DNA of 64,000 bases from Candidatus Heimdallarchaeota archaeon (GCA_021399345.1 JAAFKI010000045.1:179228-243227); one strand, 5' to 3'. Numbered from the stretch's first letter, positions 51,819 through 60,783 are shown. Notes: generated by a model from the letters alone, not told the origin. Numbers and translations are program-made.

Positions 51819-52067
51819 ATGATAACAGAATATTACGTCGTAAGATGTAGTAATTTATCTTGCGGAAAATTCAGTTATTGCAAAGCGATTCAAAAAACTA
51901 AAATGTGTCCTTACTGCGAGCGCAGAATCAATCTTAGTAAAGTTGAGAAAATAGCGGTTGAGACCAATTCTCAAGCTAGAAAACTTGTACAAGAATTTAA
52001 CAAGAAACTTGGAGAATTAAAAGAACCTAGTTGGTATAAGGAAGGCAAGGAAAAACAGACCCGATAA
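51819..52067 (+). CDS. Small zinc-binding protein (DUF1922-like)
   Basis: The N-terminal half carries VVRCSNLSCGKFSYCKAIQKTKMCPYC, a four-Cys zinc finger pattern like small archaeal DUF1922 proteins; the rest is a charged helix (ETNSQARKLVQEFNKKLGEL). The ATG at 51819 is 15 bases inside the track's start and lies 4 bases after the yjbQ stop. Function is unknown. Confidence 0.75.
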   Translation: MITEYYVVRCSNLSCGKFSYCKAIQKTKMCPYCERRINLSKVEKIAVETNSQARKLVQEFNKKLGELKEPSWYKEGKEKQTR

Positions 52068-52149
52068 ACAGAGAGAAAATTGGGATTTTCTTCTTTAAAA
52101 TGTTAGAGAGAGTTACAAAACGTTTTTTTACTAATTGCCCAAAAGATAA

Positions 52150-54417
52150 ATGATGTTATTTTCTAAAGAGATTGCTGAGCTACTAAGTGATTCACCGTTC
52201 AAACAGTTTGTTCTAATGGAATTAGAACGTGAAAGAATTTACCAATCTTTTGTGCAAATAGATGATTTGGATGAAATAAGTCAAGTTTGGCTAGATTTTT
52301 CTCAATTCTGTGCAAACACTCTTTCGAATGTTTCATCACTATCTAACCTACTTTATAGTCGTTATCTGGATGAATGGACAAGAGATCAAACTCAAATTAA
52401 AAAAGATAAAGAAAGAAAGAAAATCATCACTCAAAAATTAGAAGATTTGCAAGAATTTCAGATGGAATTAGCAATTTTAATGATTGTATATGCGGATATC
52501 GTTAATACAGGTATATTTAGTTCTCAACCATCTCCTGTTTATTGTACATCATTTATTGAGGGTTATAGAATACTAAACACAATTTCTCAGACATATTTTG
52601 ATTCATCTCATCCAAGAGCATCAAACATAGAAGAAGTAATGTTAACTTTTCTCTTACTTAACCAAAAAAAACAAATTATACAACTTTTAGAAGAATCACC
52701 AAATGGATATAGCAAGGAAAAATTGATTGAGGAAAAGGGTGCTTATGAACTAATAATGGCAGAATTTGATGTCACCTTCACTGCACAATTTCTAAAAAGA
52801 CTGGGAAAAGATTGGTGGTGGAAAGATTCAATAGCTACACATTTTGCTTTTGAAAGAAGCCTAAGCCATCTTGAGGTAGCACTAGATTATTATAAACAAA
52901 TACCTGAAGATCCAGAATTAAAAGGAAGTCAAATTGAAACAAGTCATATCTCTTTAAATCAAGCTCAAAGAAATAAAGAGCTTATTGACCATTATCTCAG
53001 ATTGAGTTTTGAAGCAGCTAAAAGTGATAGTTTCATTGCAAGTGTTGAATATCTGAATCTCGTTCTAGGGCTAGAGGAAGAAGCTTTGAAAATCTTAGAC
53101 TCCGATGTGGAAACGAATGAAAGAACTGTTAAATTGAAAGAAACTATCAAAAAAGAAGAAGTAATACATGGTTTCTTTCATGGAATTGCAGAGCTTGCTG
53201 CTAAAACTTCAATGTTGTACAATATAATTGCTGATGAGAAGAAAGAAGAAATTCAGAGCATCGTAGAACAAATAGAAGAAATAGTAAATAAACCAGGTTT
53301 AAAGGTAAATATCAATTATGTAAGTAGTCTCCCATTTGTTTACCTAAACTTTGTTCAAGAGTTAAAAATTGCTTTACTTGAAAATATAAACTTCAAAGAT
53401 GCAATGGGAAAAGCAGAACAAAACCTAGTTCGTTTTATTGAGAGATTAGAATACACAATCAACGATATCTCTACTCAATTGATAGAAATAGAAAAAGCAG
53501 ATACAAAAATAAAATCTGAAGATATACAACCTTTACTAGAAAATATAGAAACGATAAAAATATCAGCTTATTTCCTTCCTAAAACAGAAAAGAAAGTTTA
53601 CATTGTGAAAGACATTGAATGTCTTGAGTATTTAGCCAACTCTGTGTATTTAGAACAAAATCTCGTTGAAAAAGAAAAAAATGAGGTTTTGGATATTATA
53701 TATCATGCTAAAGCTCATTATTATTCAACAAAAGCACTAGAAATATCTCAATTGAGCAGTGAATCAAACATAAATAAGGAATGGGTAGAACACAGGTATA
53801 GTCAAACATTCATTCAAGGGCAGGACGTAGAATTACGTTTATTTGAACTATCCAGACAGTATCTGTTTTTAAATACAGTAATAGATAAAATAGCTAAAGG
53901 ATATAGATACTCACTTTCTGCAGAAGATTCTATGAAGGAAAATTATTTTACAATTATAAATCACAACTTCAATCATTTTGTTCTATTTGACATAATTAAC
54001 AAACGAATTGCTGAAAACTGCTCAGAACTATTAAATCATAAAAAAATGTTTGATTTAAAGGATTCAAATATCAACTGGAATGCAATTGAAATTAAGAAAA
54101 TATTATCTTTTGCTTTAACCGATTTCTTAGAAGCAACAAAGAAAGCAATCTTTGGAATTGGTGCAGATACCAATAAGGAAAATTACAAAGCTGCCTCTCA
54201 CTTCAACGATGGAGCAAAGGCAGCAAAAGAAGCAAGTGATCATTTACAATCTGTTGCACAATTTGATTCAACCTTTGCACAACTAGCGAAATCAGCTTAT
54301 GAATATAGTATTTTACTAAAAGAGCTAGAAAGAAAAACAAGAGAAAATGAGAAATTACAAAAACTGCCTATTGATGAGTTATTCAATGTTCTCAAACAAC
54401 TTACTTTTCTTTCCTAA
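52150..54417 (+). CDS. Large helical protein of unknown function
   Basis: The 755-residue protein is predicted by eye to be almost all helix, with long charged coiled-coil-like stretches (RTVKLKETIKKEEV, KKEEIQSIVEQIEEIVNK, KELERKTRENEKLQKL) and no membrane segments, signal or cysteine motifs. One region has a Trp-rich cluster (GKDWWWKDSIATHF). I do not recognise the family. It follows the YjbQ and zinc-finger genes on the same strand. A structural scaffold or solenoid is the likeliest type. Confidence 0.65.
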   Translation: MMLFSKEIAELLSDSPFKQFVLMELERERIYQSFVQIDDLDEISQVWLDFSQFCANTLSNVSSLSNLLYSRYLDEWTRDQTQIKKDKERKKIITQKLEDLQEFQMELAILMIVYADIVNTGIFSSQPSPVYCTSFIEGYRILNTISQTYFDSSHPRASNIEEVMLTFLLLNQKKQIIQLLEESPNGYSKEKLIEEKGAYELIMAEFDVTFTAQFLKRLGKDWWWKDSIATHFAFERSLSHLEVALDYYKQIPEDPELKGSQIETSHISLNQAQRNKELIDHYLRLSFEAAKSDSFIASVEYLNLVLGLEEEALKILDSDVETNERTVKLKETIKKEEVIHGFFHGIAELAAKTSMLYNIIADEKKEEIQSIVEQIEEIVNKPGLKVNINYVSSLPFVYLNFVQELKIALLENINFKDAMGKAEQNLVRFIERLEYTINDISTQLIEIEKADTKIKSEDIQPLLENIETIKISAYFLPKTEKKVYIVKDIECLEYLANSVYLEQNLVEKEKNEVLDIIYHAKAHYYSTKALEISQLSSESNINKEWVEHRYSQTFIQGQDVELRLFELSRQYLFLNTVIDKIAKGYRYSLSAEDSMKENYFTIINHNFNHFVLFDIINKRIAENCSELLNHKKMFDLKDSNINWNAIEIKKILSFALTDFLEATKKAIFGIGADTNKENYKAASHFNDGAKAAKEASDHLQSVAQFDSTFAQLAKSAYEYSILLKELERKTRENEKLQKLPIDELFNVLKQLTFLS

Positions 54418-54462
54418 GATGACAGCGAATCTTTTTTAAATTAGTAAAATTAGCCTTTCTTG

Positions 54463-55323
54463 ATGAAAACAATTCCTTCTGAGGAAGAACTTTTTGAAAG
54501 AATCGACAGAGTTTATTCTGAATTACAAGAGCTACGTGGAATTCCAGATATGGAATATGATCAATATTATATCTCAAAAGCATCCAGTATGGAAAGGGCT
54601 CTTCTTGAAAACCCAGAGGACTATAATGGGAAGAGAATTATTTTTCTAGGAGATATGGATCTTTCATCATTACCAATAGGGGTTCTTTCAAAGCCAAAGG
54701 ATTTGGCTATTTTAGATATTGATAAACGAATCCCTGAAATTGTTTTTAACATGAAAGTTAAACAAAAGATTAAAACTATACGATATGTTAATCATGATAT
54801 TCGAGTTAGAATGATAATTATTTTGAAAGATCAATTTGATTATATTTTTGTTGAACCCCCGATGACAGAAGAAGGTTTAGAGGTCGGTTTATCAAGAGCT
54901 GTGCAATGTGCCAATAAAGAATCTTCATCAAGAATCTTTCTATCTTTTGATATCGAAAGTGAAAAAGAGGATATTTTGGAAAAACTAGTAGATAAAATGA
55001 ATTTGGAGATAGTAGAAAAGAAAAAAGATTTCAATAGATATGAATACAATACTCCTCTGAACAAAACAGTTTCAGACTTATATAGCATTAAAGTTAAATC
55101 AAATTCTAAAGAAACTATAGCAAATCACTACTATGGGCCAATGTATTATAGAGAAAGTAATAGTCAATTACAAATATATTTGTGCAAAACAATATGTGGA
55201 GAAAGCTTCAATGTAGGATCTGAGGGTGAGTTCAATTCAATTGATGAACTAGAAAACAAGGGATGTCCAAAATGTAATCATAAAGGTCCTTTCTTATATA
55301 ATTCAAGTATAAAGCTTGAATAG
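54463..55323 (+). CDS. BpsA/DUF43-like aminopropyltransferase relative with C-terminal zinc ribbon
   Basis: The segment YDQYYISKASSMERAL, then RIIFLGDMDLSSLPIGVL and FDYIFVEPPMTEEGLEVGLSRAV match the archaeal branched-chain polyamine synthase BpsA family. BpsA uses GDDD and PPY/F motifs; here they are GDMD and EPPMT, so catalysis may be altered. The family's N-terminal winged helix is absent, since the protein begins almost at the YDQY block. A C-terminal C...CPKC ribbon is added. The ATG at 54463 follows a TTG used by the track. Four genes later are cofC/cofD. Confidence 0.75.
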   Translation: MKTIPSEEELFERIDRVYSELQELRGIPDMEYDQYYISKASSMERALLENPEDYNGKRIIFLGDMDLSSLPIGVLSKPKDLAILDIDKRIPEIVFNMKVKQKIKTIRYVNHDIRVRMIIILKDQFDYIFVEPPMTEEGLEVGLSRAVQCANKESSSRIFLSFDIESEKEDILEKLVDKMNLEIVEKKKDFNRYEYNTPLNKTVSDLYSIKVKSNSKETIANHYYGPMYYRESNSQLQIYLCKTICGESFNVGSEGEFNSIDELENKGCPKCNHKGPFLYNSSIKLE

Positions 55324-55352
55324 AAAAACTAAATCAAGAGTCAAGTGATTGT

Positions 55353-55709
55353 ATGTCAAAACCATCTAACAAGATTACAATGTGTGCATTGTGTGATAAG
55401 AAGCTTGAATTGAATAGTCAAATCCTTCTTAATGGGTGCCCTTACTGTGGATCCTTTAAGTTTAAAACATATAGAGAAATGTCTACTGATCAAAAGAAAG
55501 AAGAAGAACTTGAACTTATTGTAGAAAAAGAGATTCACCAAACCGATATAAAAGAGGGGGTTGAAGAGATCAGACTTACAAGTGATGGAGTATTTGAAGT
55601 AGATATTGAAAAATTGCTTTCAGATAGTGATGATAACAAGCCAATAATAAGTAGGAATAAAGATGGTTCTTACTATATTAAATTTCAAACAGAAGAGGAA
55701 GAAAAATAA
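55353..55709 (+). CDS. OapC-like zinc-ribbon protein (DUF2072)
   Basis: The N-terminal CALCDKKLE...GCPYCGSFKF zinc ribbon, a charged middle and the C-terminal block DGVFEVDIEKLLS...IISRNKDGSYYIKF fit the archaeal OapC/DUF2072 family. OapC works with OapB in Sulfolobus extrachromosomal origin-linked RNA binding; in many archaea the gene is beside an Era-like GTPase and DUF2073. In this window those two lie about 5 kb away at 60858. The ATG is preceded by AAGTGATT. Confidence 0.78.
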   Translation: MSKPSNKITMCALCDKKLELNSQILLNGCPYCGSFKFKTYREMSTDQKKEEELELIVEKEIHQTDIKEGVEEIRLTSDGVFEVDIEKLLSDSDDNKPIISRNKDGSYYIKFQTEEEEK

Positions 55710-55779
55710 CTTTTAAAAACCTCTCACTTGTCAAAAGATTTTAAATTAACTGATTATTAATGGGGCAGAGGTAACTTAT

Positions 55780-56658
55780 TTGTCTTCTAAAGAACAAAGG
55801 GCTAAGGAAAAGAGGATAACGGATGGTGTTAAAGAGATTCTTGAATTTAGAGGATTTCAAATTAAAAATACCAAAGAAGATGACGATTTCCTAGACATTT
55901 ATGCTGATAAAATTTCTGAAGAAAAAGAAAAGATAACTGCAATTGCACGATTTCCTAAAAATCCTCAAATTGGAGTAAAACTAATTAGACTTTTAGGAAA
56001 ACTACAAGAGGAAGAAAAGCTTGGTGAAGCCCTCCTTATTGCAGAATCACCTTTAACTCATTATGCAAAGAAAGAGTCAGTTAAACTGGGTATTGAAATT
56101 ATAAGTAGTAATAATCCACTGTTTAACATCTTTGATCATAATATAGTTCGTCAACATATTAAGCTTAAATCACCAGAAATAAAGTACTTCTTAGAGAGAT
56201 ACCAGATTGAAAAAAATCAAATACCTAAAATCCTAGAAAGTGATGCTGCTGTAAAAGCTATTCAAGCAAAACCTGGTGATGTTATCAAAATCGTTCGAAA
56301 TCCAGATATGGGAGAAAATGGATCTTATTATAGAGTCGTTATAAAGTCAACATCGAGACTTCGTTTAGTAGAAACAGGAACTATTAAAAAGAAAACAACA
56401 AGAAAAATCCCTCCAAAAAAGCCTAAAGAAACACCTGAAAAACCAGTTGAAGATAAACCAAAAACAGCACCAAGTAAGACAGCTGATAAAACAAAGAAAG
56501 TACCAAGCAAGACAGCTGATAAAACAAAGAAAGTACCAAGCAAGACAGCCGCAAAAACAAAGAAAGTACCAAGTAAGACAGCCGCAAAACCAAAGAAAAC
56601 ACCAAGTAAGACAGCTACAAAATCTAAAGCGACAACCTCAAAAAAATCAGCTAAATAA
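55780..56658 (+). CDS. rpb5: Full-length Rpb5-like RNA polymerase subunit with basic C-terminal tail
   Basis: Ordinary archaeal RpoH is only the ~80-residue C-terminal assembly domain of Rpb5. This protein has that domain (about 120-190: HNIVRQHIKLKSPEIKYFLE, RYQIEKNQIPKIL, AVKAIQAKPGDVIKIVRN) and also an N-terminal jaw-like domain (about 10-118: RITDGVKEILEFRGF, FPKNPQIGVKLIRLLGKLQEEEKLGEALLI). The latter aligns well with eukaryotic Rpb5 ([23 protein letters not shown]). A third part, 205-292, is a Lys/Pro/Ser/Thr repeat tail. Start is TTG after GAGGT. It is not next to rpoB, as is usual for rpoH. OapC precedes it. Confidence 0.88.
   Translation: MSSKEQRAKEKRITDGVKEILEFRGFQIKNTKEDDDFLDIYADKISEEKEKITAIARFPKNPQIGVKLIRLLGKLQEEEKLGEALLIAESPLTHYAKKESVKLGIEIISSNNPLFNIFDHNIVRQHIKLKSPEIKYFLERYQIEKNQIPKILESDAAVKAIQAKPGDVIKIVRNPDMGENGSYYRVVIKSTSRLRLVETGTIKKKTTRKIPPKKPKETPEKPVEDKPKTAPSKTADKTKKVPSKTADKTKKVPSKTAAKTKKVPSKTAAKPKKTPSKTATKSKATTSKKSAK
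56475..56640 (+). repeat. 33-bp in-frame repeats encoding a histone-H1-like basic tail
   Basis: Degenerate 33-bp units encode KTADKTKKVPS-type 11-mers. Two copies with KTADKTKKVPS are followed by KTAAKTKKVPS, KTAAKPKKTPS and KTATKSK. They lie in the C-terminal end of the Rpb5-like gene. Confidence 0.85.
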
Positions 56659-56691
56659 TTTCTTAAAATTTCAAAATCATGAGGGTTCAAA

Positions 56692-57618
56692 ATGATAACT
56701 TTCCTATCTGGAGGAACAGGAACCCCAAAACTAATTCAAGGTTTTAGAAGTAATATTCCAGAAGAACAAATATCTATAATTGCCAATTCTGCAGATAATT
56801 TCTGGGTGTATGGTTTATATGTTTCTCCAGATATTGATACAATTCTTTATCTCTTCAGTAACATATTAGATACCGAAAAATACTGGGGTGTAATAAATGA
56901 AACTTACAACACTCTAGACTTTTTAAACAGATATGGGGTAAACACTTGGTTCCAGTTAGGAGACAAAGACTTAGGAATGCATATTTTTCGGACAAATGAG
57001 ATGCAAAAGGGAATAAGTCAATCTGTTATAATTGATAATTTCAGAGAGAAACTAGGCATTGGAGCTAAGATTTTTCCTAGTTCAGAAAATCATATTGAAA
57101 CACGCATTATTACCGAGGATGATAGAGATATTCACTTTCAAGAGTTTTGGGTGAAAAACAAAGGAGAAATCGAAATTAAAGATGTATATGTTAAAGAACT
57201 TGAGAAAGCAATAGTTCCAAACCTAGCTCTAGATGAATTAGATACTTCAGAAATAATAGTAATTGGTCCTAGTAACCCAATCACCAGCATTGGACCCATT
57301 GTTGATATTAAACCCATTAGAAAAATACTTGAAAAAAACAGAAACAAATGTATAGCTATAAGTCCAATTATAGGTGAAGCACCTGTTAGTGGACCAACAG
57401 GTAAGTTGATGAAAACCAAAGGTCTTGAGATATCTCCAGTAGGTATAGCAAAACTGTATAAAGACATATGTAGCACAATAATAATTCATGAAACAGATAG
57501 GAATTATACAGAGGAAATTGAAAAAGAAACAGGTTTAGAAGTTCTTACACAAAATATTCTCTTTAGAGATGTATTTATCTCCAAGAAGCTTTCCTCTTTC
57601 ATTCTAAATAGGAGATAG
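56692..57618 (+). CDS. cofD: 2-phospho-L-lactate transferase CofD
   Basis: CofD joins the LPPG lactyl phosphate to Fo, making coenzyme F420-0. The motifs ITFLSGGTGTPKLIQGF, IANSADNFWVYGLYVSPDIDT, QLGDKDLGMHIFRT, IVIGPSNPITSIGPIV and ISPIIGEAPVSGPTGK are diagnostic. Length is normal. A TIM-barrel remnant and cofC follow. The start is ATG after TTCAAA, with a 33-base gap from the Rpb5-like gene. Confidence 0.96.
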   Translation: MITFLSGGTGTPKLIQGFRSNIPEEQISIIANSADNFWVYGLYVSPDIDTILYLFSNILDTEKYWGVINETYNTLDFLNRYGVNTWFQLGDKDLGMHIFRTNEMQKGISQSVIIDNFREKLGIGAKIFPSSENHIETRIITEDDRDIHFQEFWVKNKGEIEIKDVYVKELEKAIVPNLALDELDTSEIIVIGPSNPITSIGPIVDIKPIRKILEKNRNKCIAISPIIGEAPVSGPTGKLMKTKGLEISPVGIAKLYKDICSTIIIHETDRNYTEEIEKETGLEVLTQNILFRDVFISKKLSSFILNRR

Positions 57619-57622
57619 ATCG

Positions 57623-57778
57623 ATGATTAATCTTGATTTCAAGTTTAGACGACCAATTGTTCAATCTGCCTTAGCTGGTATATCAAACAGAATTTTTTGC
57701 CAAGAAATTCTGAGATATGGTGCTGGTATGGCAGTATCTGTTGTTAGATCATTGATTCGAGATTCAAAGTTTATTTAA
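57623..57778 (+). pseudogene. N-terminal remnant of a Dus/DHOD-like TIM-barrel flavoprotein (51 codons)
   Basis: I translate an ATG at 57623 to a TAA at 57776-57778. The product reads FKFRRPIVQSALAGISNRIF, then CQEILRYGAGMAVSVV. That is the opening of dihydrouridine-synthase/dihydroorotate-dehydrogenase-like TIM barrels (flavin-binding AGIS/T loop and YGAGM). The rest is gone and the next gene starts 24 bases later. It could be a truncated relict or, less likely, a small functional peptide. Confidence 0.7.
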
Positions 57779-57801
57779 AGATTATACCGGACAGAAAAAC
57801 C

Positions 57802-58422
57802 ATGGAAGCAATAATAATTCCTTATAGAGGAACTGCGAGTGATAAGAGCAGATTAAGGTCTGATCTAAAGGAAACTTCTGTTGGAAAACTTCTAAATTAT
57901 ATGACTCAGAATCTTATAAATGAGGTATCTAAGATTGAATCAGATGTTCACTTATACATATTAACAAAGAAAAATAATCTTAGCTTTTCAGGAAACTTTA
58001 CTGTTCTGTTAGATAATGGGGATGAATTAAATGAATCACTTACTAATGCTTTCAAAGAAATAAAAGAGAATATTATCACTATAGTTATGGCTGATTTACC
58101 TCTGATTAAATCTGAAGAAATTCAGAAAATTCTACATAAATACAAGACTGAGAAAAAAATATTACTTGGTCCAACGCTGGATAATGGAACAAGCATATTA
58201 ACTTTCAATAAGAATAACTCTTTTCCATTGGTCTTTGGAAAGAATTCAGCCTTAAGATTTAGAGATGTTTTTGAAAAAGAAGCTATATCTTATGAAATCT
58301 TAGAAAATAAGGATGTTTACAGAGATATAGACAAATTTAAGGATTTGATAGAAATAATGGAAAATAATTCTATTCCAGAAAATATAAAACAAATAATTAA
58401 GGAATGTGTAGATTTTGAATGA
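57802..58422 (+). CDS. cofC: 2-phospho-L-lactate guanylyltransferase CofC
   Basis: CofC activates 2-phospholactate (or phosphoenolpyruvate) with GTP for F420 synthesis. The start EAIIIPYRGTASDKSRL, the segment VMADLPLIKSEEI and LGPTLDNGTSILTF, and SALRFRD are typical of the family's GT-A-like fold. At 206 residues it is normal length. It overlaps the TTG start of the following M24 peptidase by about 8 bases. Confidence 0.93.
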   Translation: MEAIIIPYRGTASDKSRLRSDLKETSVGKLLNYMTQNLINEVSKIESDVHLYILTKKNNLSFSGNFTVLLDNGDELNESLTNAFKEIKENIITIVMADLPLIKSEEIQKILHKYKTEKKILLGPTLDNGTSILTFNKNNSFPLVFGKNSALRFRDVFEKEAISYEILENKDVYRDIDKFKDLIEIMENNSIPENIKQIIKECVDFE

Positions 58423-59560
58423 AAAAGTAGACAGAATTCAAGCGATTTTAGATAAACATAATGTTGATGGATGGATAGTTTTCTGCCATCATTCTCATGA
58501 TATTCATCAAAAATATTTACATGAAAAATGGATCTCATCAGCTACTTTGACTCTTATACCAAAAACAGGAAGACCCTCTGTTATCACATCAAGAATGGAA
58601 GAAATGCTTGTAGATGAAAAAACCTATGATATTAAAGCTTACAAGCAAGGGAATGAATTTACAGAATTGGTAGGTAAACTATTCAAAGATATTTCAGATA
58701 ACTCAATAATTGCACTTAATTTTGTTGAAGAGAAAGAAGTGTTTGCGAAACTAAATTACGATATTTTAACGAGTGGAGCTTTCAAAGCTCTAACTGGTCA
58801 GAACAAAAACCTGAATTATATTTCAGCTAAAGAAATCATTTATGATATAAGAGCTGTCAAAACCAAGAAAGAAATTGAAAATCATAAAATTTCAGCTAAA
58901 CTTGCAGAAGAGTTGATGGAAAATGTTGTTGAACCATTGATTAAAACCGGCATGATGGAAAAGGAGTTAGCAGCACTAATCGAATTTGAATGTAATAAAA
59001 GAGGTGGAGTAGCCTTTGAACCTATAGTAGCCTCAGGTCCTAATGCAGCTATACCTCACCATAAAGCGGGAACTGGTAAAATTAAAGAAAATCAAGTTCT
59101 TCTAATCGATTATGGAGTTGCTTATGATATGTCCAATTCTGATATTACACATACATACTGGATTGGTAGCAATCCGAACGAAGAAGTTCTTAGAGCTTAT
59201 GAAGCAGTTCACGAAGCAAAGGAAGCAGCTTATACTATAATCAAAGCAGGAATTCCTTCAGATATCGTTGAAAAAGCTGTAAGAGACAAATTTGAAGAAT
59301 TTGGTTATGACCATGAAAAGTTATACATTCATTCTACAGGACATCCAATTGGTATTGAAACTCATGATATCGGCGTAGGTATTAGTAAGTCGTATCCTGA
59401 GAGACCAGCTCAAAACTTACTAGAGAATTCAGTAATTACTGTAGAACCAGGGTTATACTTTGCTGGTGAATTTGGCGTACGTCTAGAAGATGATTGTATT
59501 GTGACAAAAGAGGGAGTAATAAGACTTTCAAACACACCAAAAGATATCGTGTGTTTATGA
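58415..59560 (+). CDS. M24-family Xaa-Pro aminopeptidase/dipeptidase
   Basis: The pita-bread fold carries two metal ions with ligands visible in LIDYGVAYDMSNSDITHTY, STGHPIGIETHD, TVEPGLYF and VRLEDDCIV. The N-terminal creatinase-like domain (about 1-140) is present. It is a Xaa-Pro peptidase, probably acting on short proline peptides after proteasomal cleavage. The start is TTG overlapping the cofC stop, suggesting translational coupling. Confidence 0.94.
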   Translation: MNEKVDRIQAILDKHNVDGWIVFCHHSHDIHQKYLHEKWISSATLTLIPKTGRPSVITSRMEEMLVDEKTYDIKAYKQGNEFTELVGKLFKDISDNSIIALNFVEEKEVFAKLNYDILTSGAFKALTGQNKNLNYISAKEIIYDIRAVKTKKEIENHKISAKLAEELMENVVEPLIKTGMMEKELAALIEFECNKRGGVAFEPIVASGPNAAIPHHKAGTGKIKENQVLLIDYGVAYDMSNSDITHTYWIGSNPNEEVLRAYEAVHEAKEAAYTIIKAGIPSDIVEKAVRDKFEEFGYDHEKLYIHSTGHPIGIETHDIGVGISKSYPERPAQNLLENSVITVEPGLYFAGEFGVRLEDDCIVTKEGVIRLSNTPKDIVCL

Positions 59561-59581
59561 AGTTTTGTCTTTTTATCTTTT

Positions 59582-60649
59582 CTAAGGTTTCTCATAACCC
59601 CAACGATCGATTGTTTCATGCCATTTTGAGTAGATGAGTTCTTTATCTTTCTTCGAAATTTTGTAATCCCCTACTTTATAATCATTTAGGGAATCCAAAT
59701 AAATTTGAATTTTATCTCTTATTAGTTCAAAATCTCCCAAATTAAGTTGATCAAATATTTTTACTAATTCTCCCATTGGGTTCGAAATTAGATTTTCGTA
59801 TTTAACTTCTATTAATTGTTCTTTGGGAATAGAATCAAAGTCTTGGTAGTATTTTTCATACATCTCTAAATACAAATCGAAAATAAAATCTTCCAGCTCA
59901 TATTCTGGTTTTTGTAGCCAGAACAAGTGAGTATTAGTTTTATGGAGTTTAACGGTTGAAAAGAAGACTTTGTATGGATTTCTGTAAATATTGATAAATT
60001 TAGCATTAGGAAAGATTTCTAAGACAAGCTTAACTCTATGAGTATCCAGAGGATTTTTGAGTAAAAGCTGTTTTCCTCCTTCTTTTAATGTTAATTTTTT
60101 TAGATAAAACAAGAAGGTTTCTTTCCATTTATTAATTTCAGTTTCAGTAGCTTTCTCGAATGTACCGTACTTAAGATATCGTTCTCTGTTTCTTGGAAAA
60201 AACAAACCAGTTTGTGGAGAAAGCAAGCAAAGATCAACTATAGGAAAATCATGCTCTTGAGGTGTGGTTATATCCATGGACATATTGTCCATGGGTCTAG
60301 TTTCAGGAATAAGGGGTTTCATTAGTGATGAAATTAACTTGAAACTACCTAGCATTAGATGAGGAAATGTAGCTTCAATTAAATCCGAGTAGCCATATTT
60401 TTCATCAAGAAGTAAAAGATTTTGTAAATGAGTAGTTCCTGTCCGCCAATGACCGATTATGAAAATGGGGTCTTCCTTGATTCCTGTTTTTCTGACCTTT
60501 CGATTAAATCTTAAATGTTCATAGATGGTTAGAGGAGTAAATAAAGCTGTAACTAATGTTATTGCAAGAGTTCTTGGAATATACTTCCAACTGATGTTGA
60601 ATTTATTTTCCCAGAGTAATTTTAACCACACTTTTAGACTAGCACCCAT
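59582..60649 (-). CDS. Sulfotransferase-family protein
   Basis: The 5'-phosphosulfate motif PIFIIGHWRTGTTHLQNLL and the 3'-phosphate motif IYRNPYKVFFSTVKLH fit PAPS-dependent sulfotransferases. A hydrophobic N-terminal segment (ALFTPLTIYEHL region) may associate with the membrane. The fold is best known from eukaryotes and some bacteria. The substrate could be a surface glycan, lipid or protein. It is convergent with the peptidase and separated from the Era-like gene by about 200 bases. Confidence 0.85.
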   Translation of the reverse strand: MGASLKVWLKLLWENKFNISWKYIPRTLAITLVTALFTPLTIYEHLRFNRKVRKTGIKEDPIFIIGHWRTGTTHLQNLLLLDEKYGYSDLIEATFPHLMLGSFKLISSLMKPLIPETRPMDNMSMDITTPQEHDFPIVDLCLLSPQTGLFFPRNRERYLKYGTFEKATETEINKWKETFLFYLKKLTLKEGGKQLLLKNPLDTHRVKLVLEIFPNAKFINIYRNPYKVFFSTVKLHKTNTHLFWLQKPEYELEDFIFDLYLEMYEKYYQDFDSIPKEQLIEVKYENLISNPMGELVKIFDQLNLGDFELIRDKIQIYLDSLNDYKVGDYKISKKDKELIYSKWHETIDRWGYEKP

Positions 60650-60758
60650 AATGAAAATTTAAATCACGACCTAAATTTGGAAATCCTTGTTTCGAGTTTC
60701 TTATTTTTTAGGCTTAATAAACCTTATTAGATGACCATTTGACCCACATATTTCTAAA

Positions 60759-60783
60759 GATTGCCATAAGTCAATTGGCAATC
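60759..60783. promoter_or_regulatory. 8-bp inverted repeat upstream of the Era-like gene
   Basis: The arms gattgcca (60759-60766) and tggcaatc (60776-60783) are perfect inverted copies with a 9-base spacer. It lies in the gap between the divergent sulfotransferase and Era-like genes and could be a regulator site. Confidence 0.4.

Noticed and set aside
56328-56695. ORFs of 60-120 residues on both strands over the Rpb5-like tail
   Set aside because: They are frame shadows of the repeat-rich, low-complexity tail.
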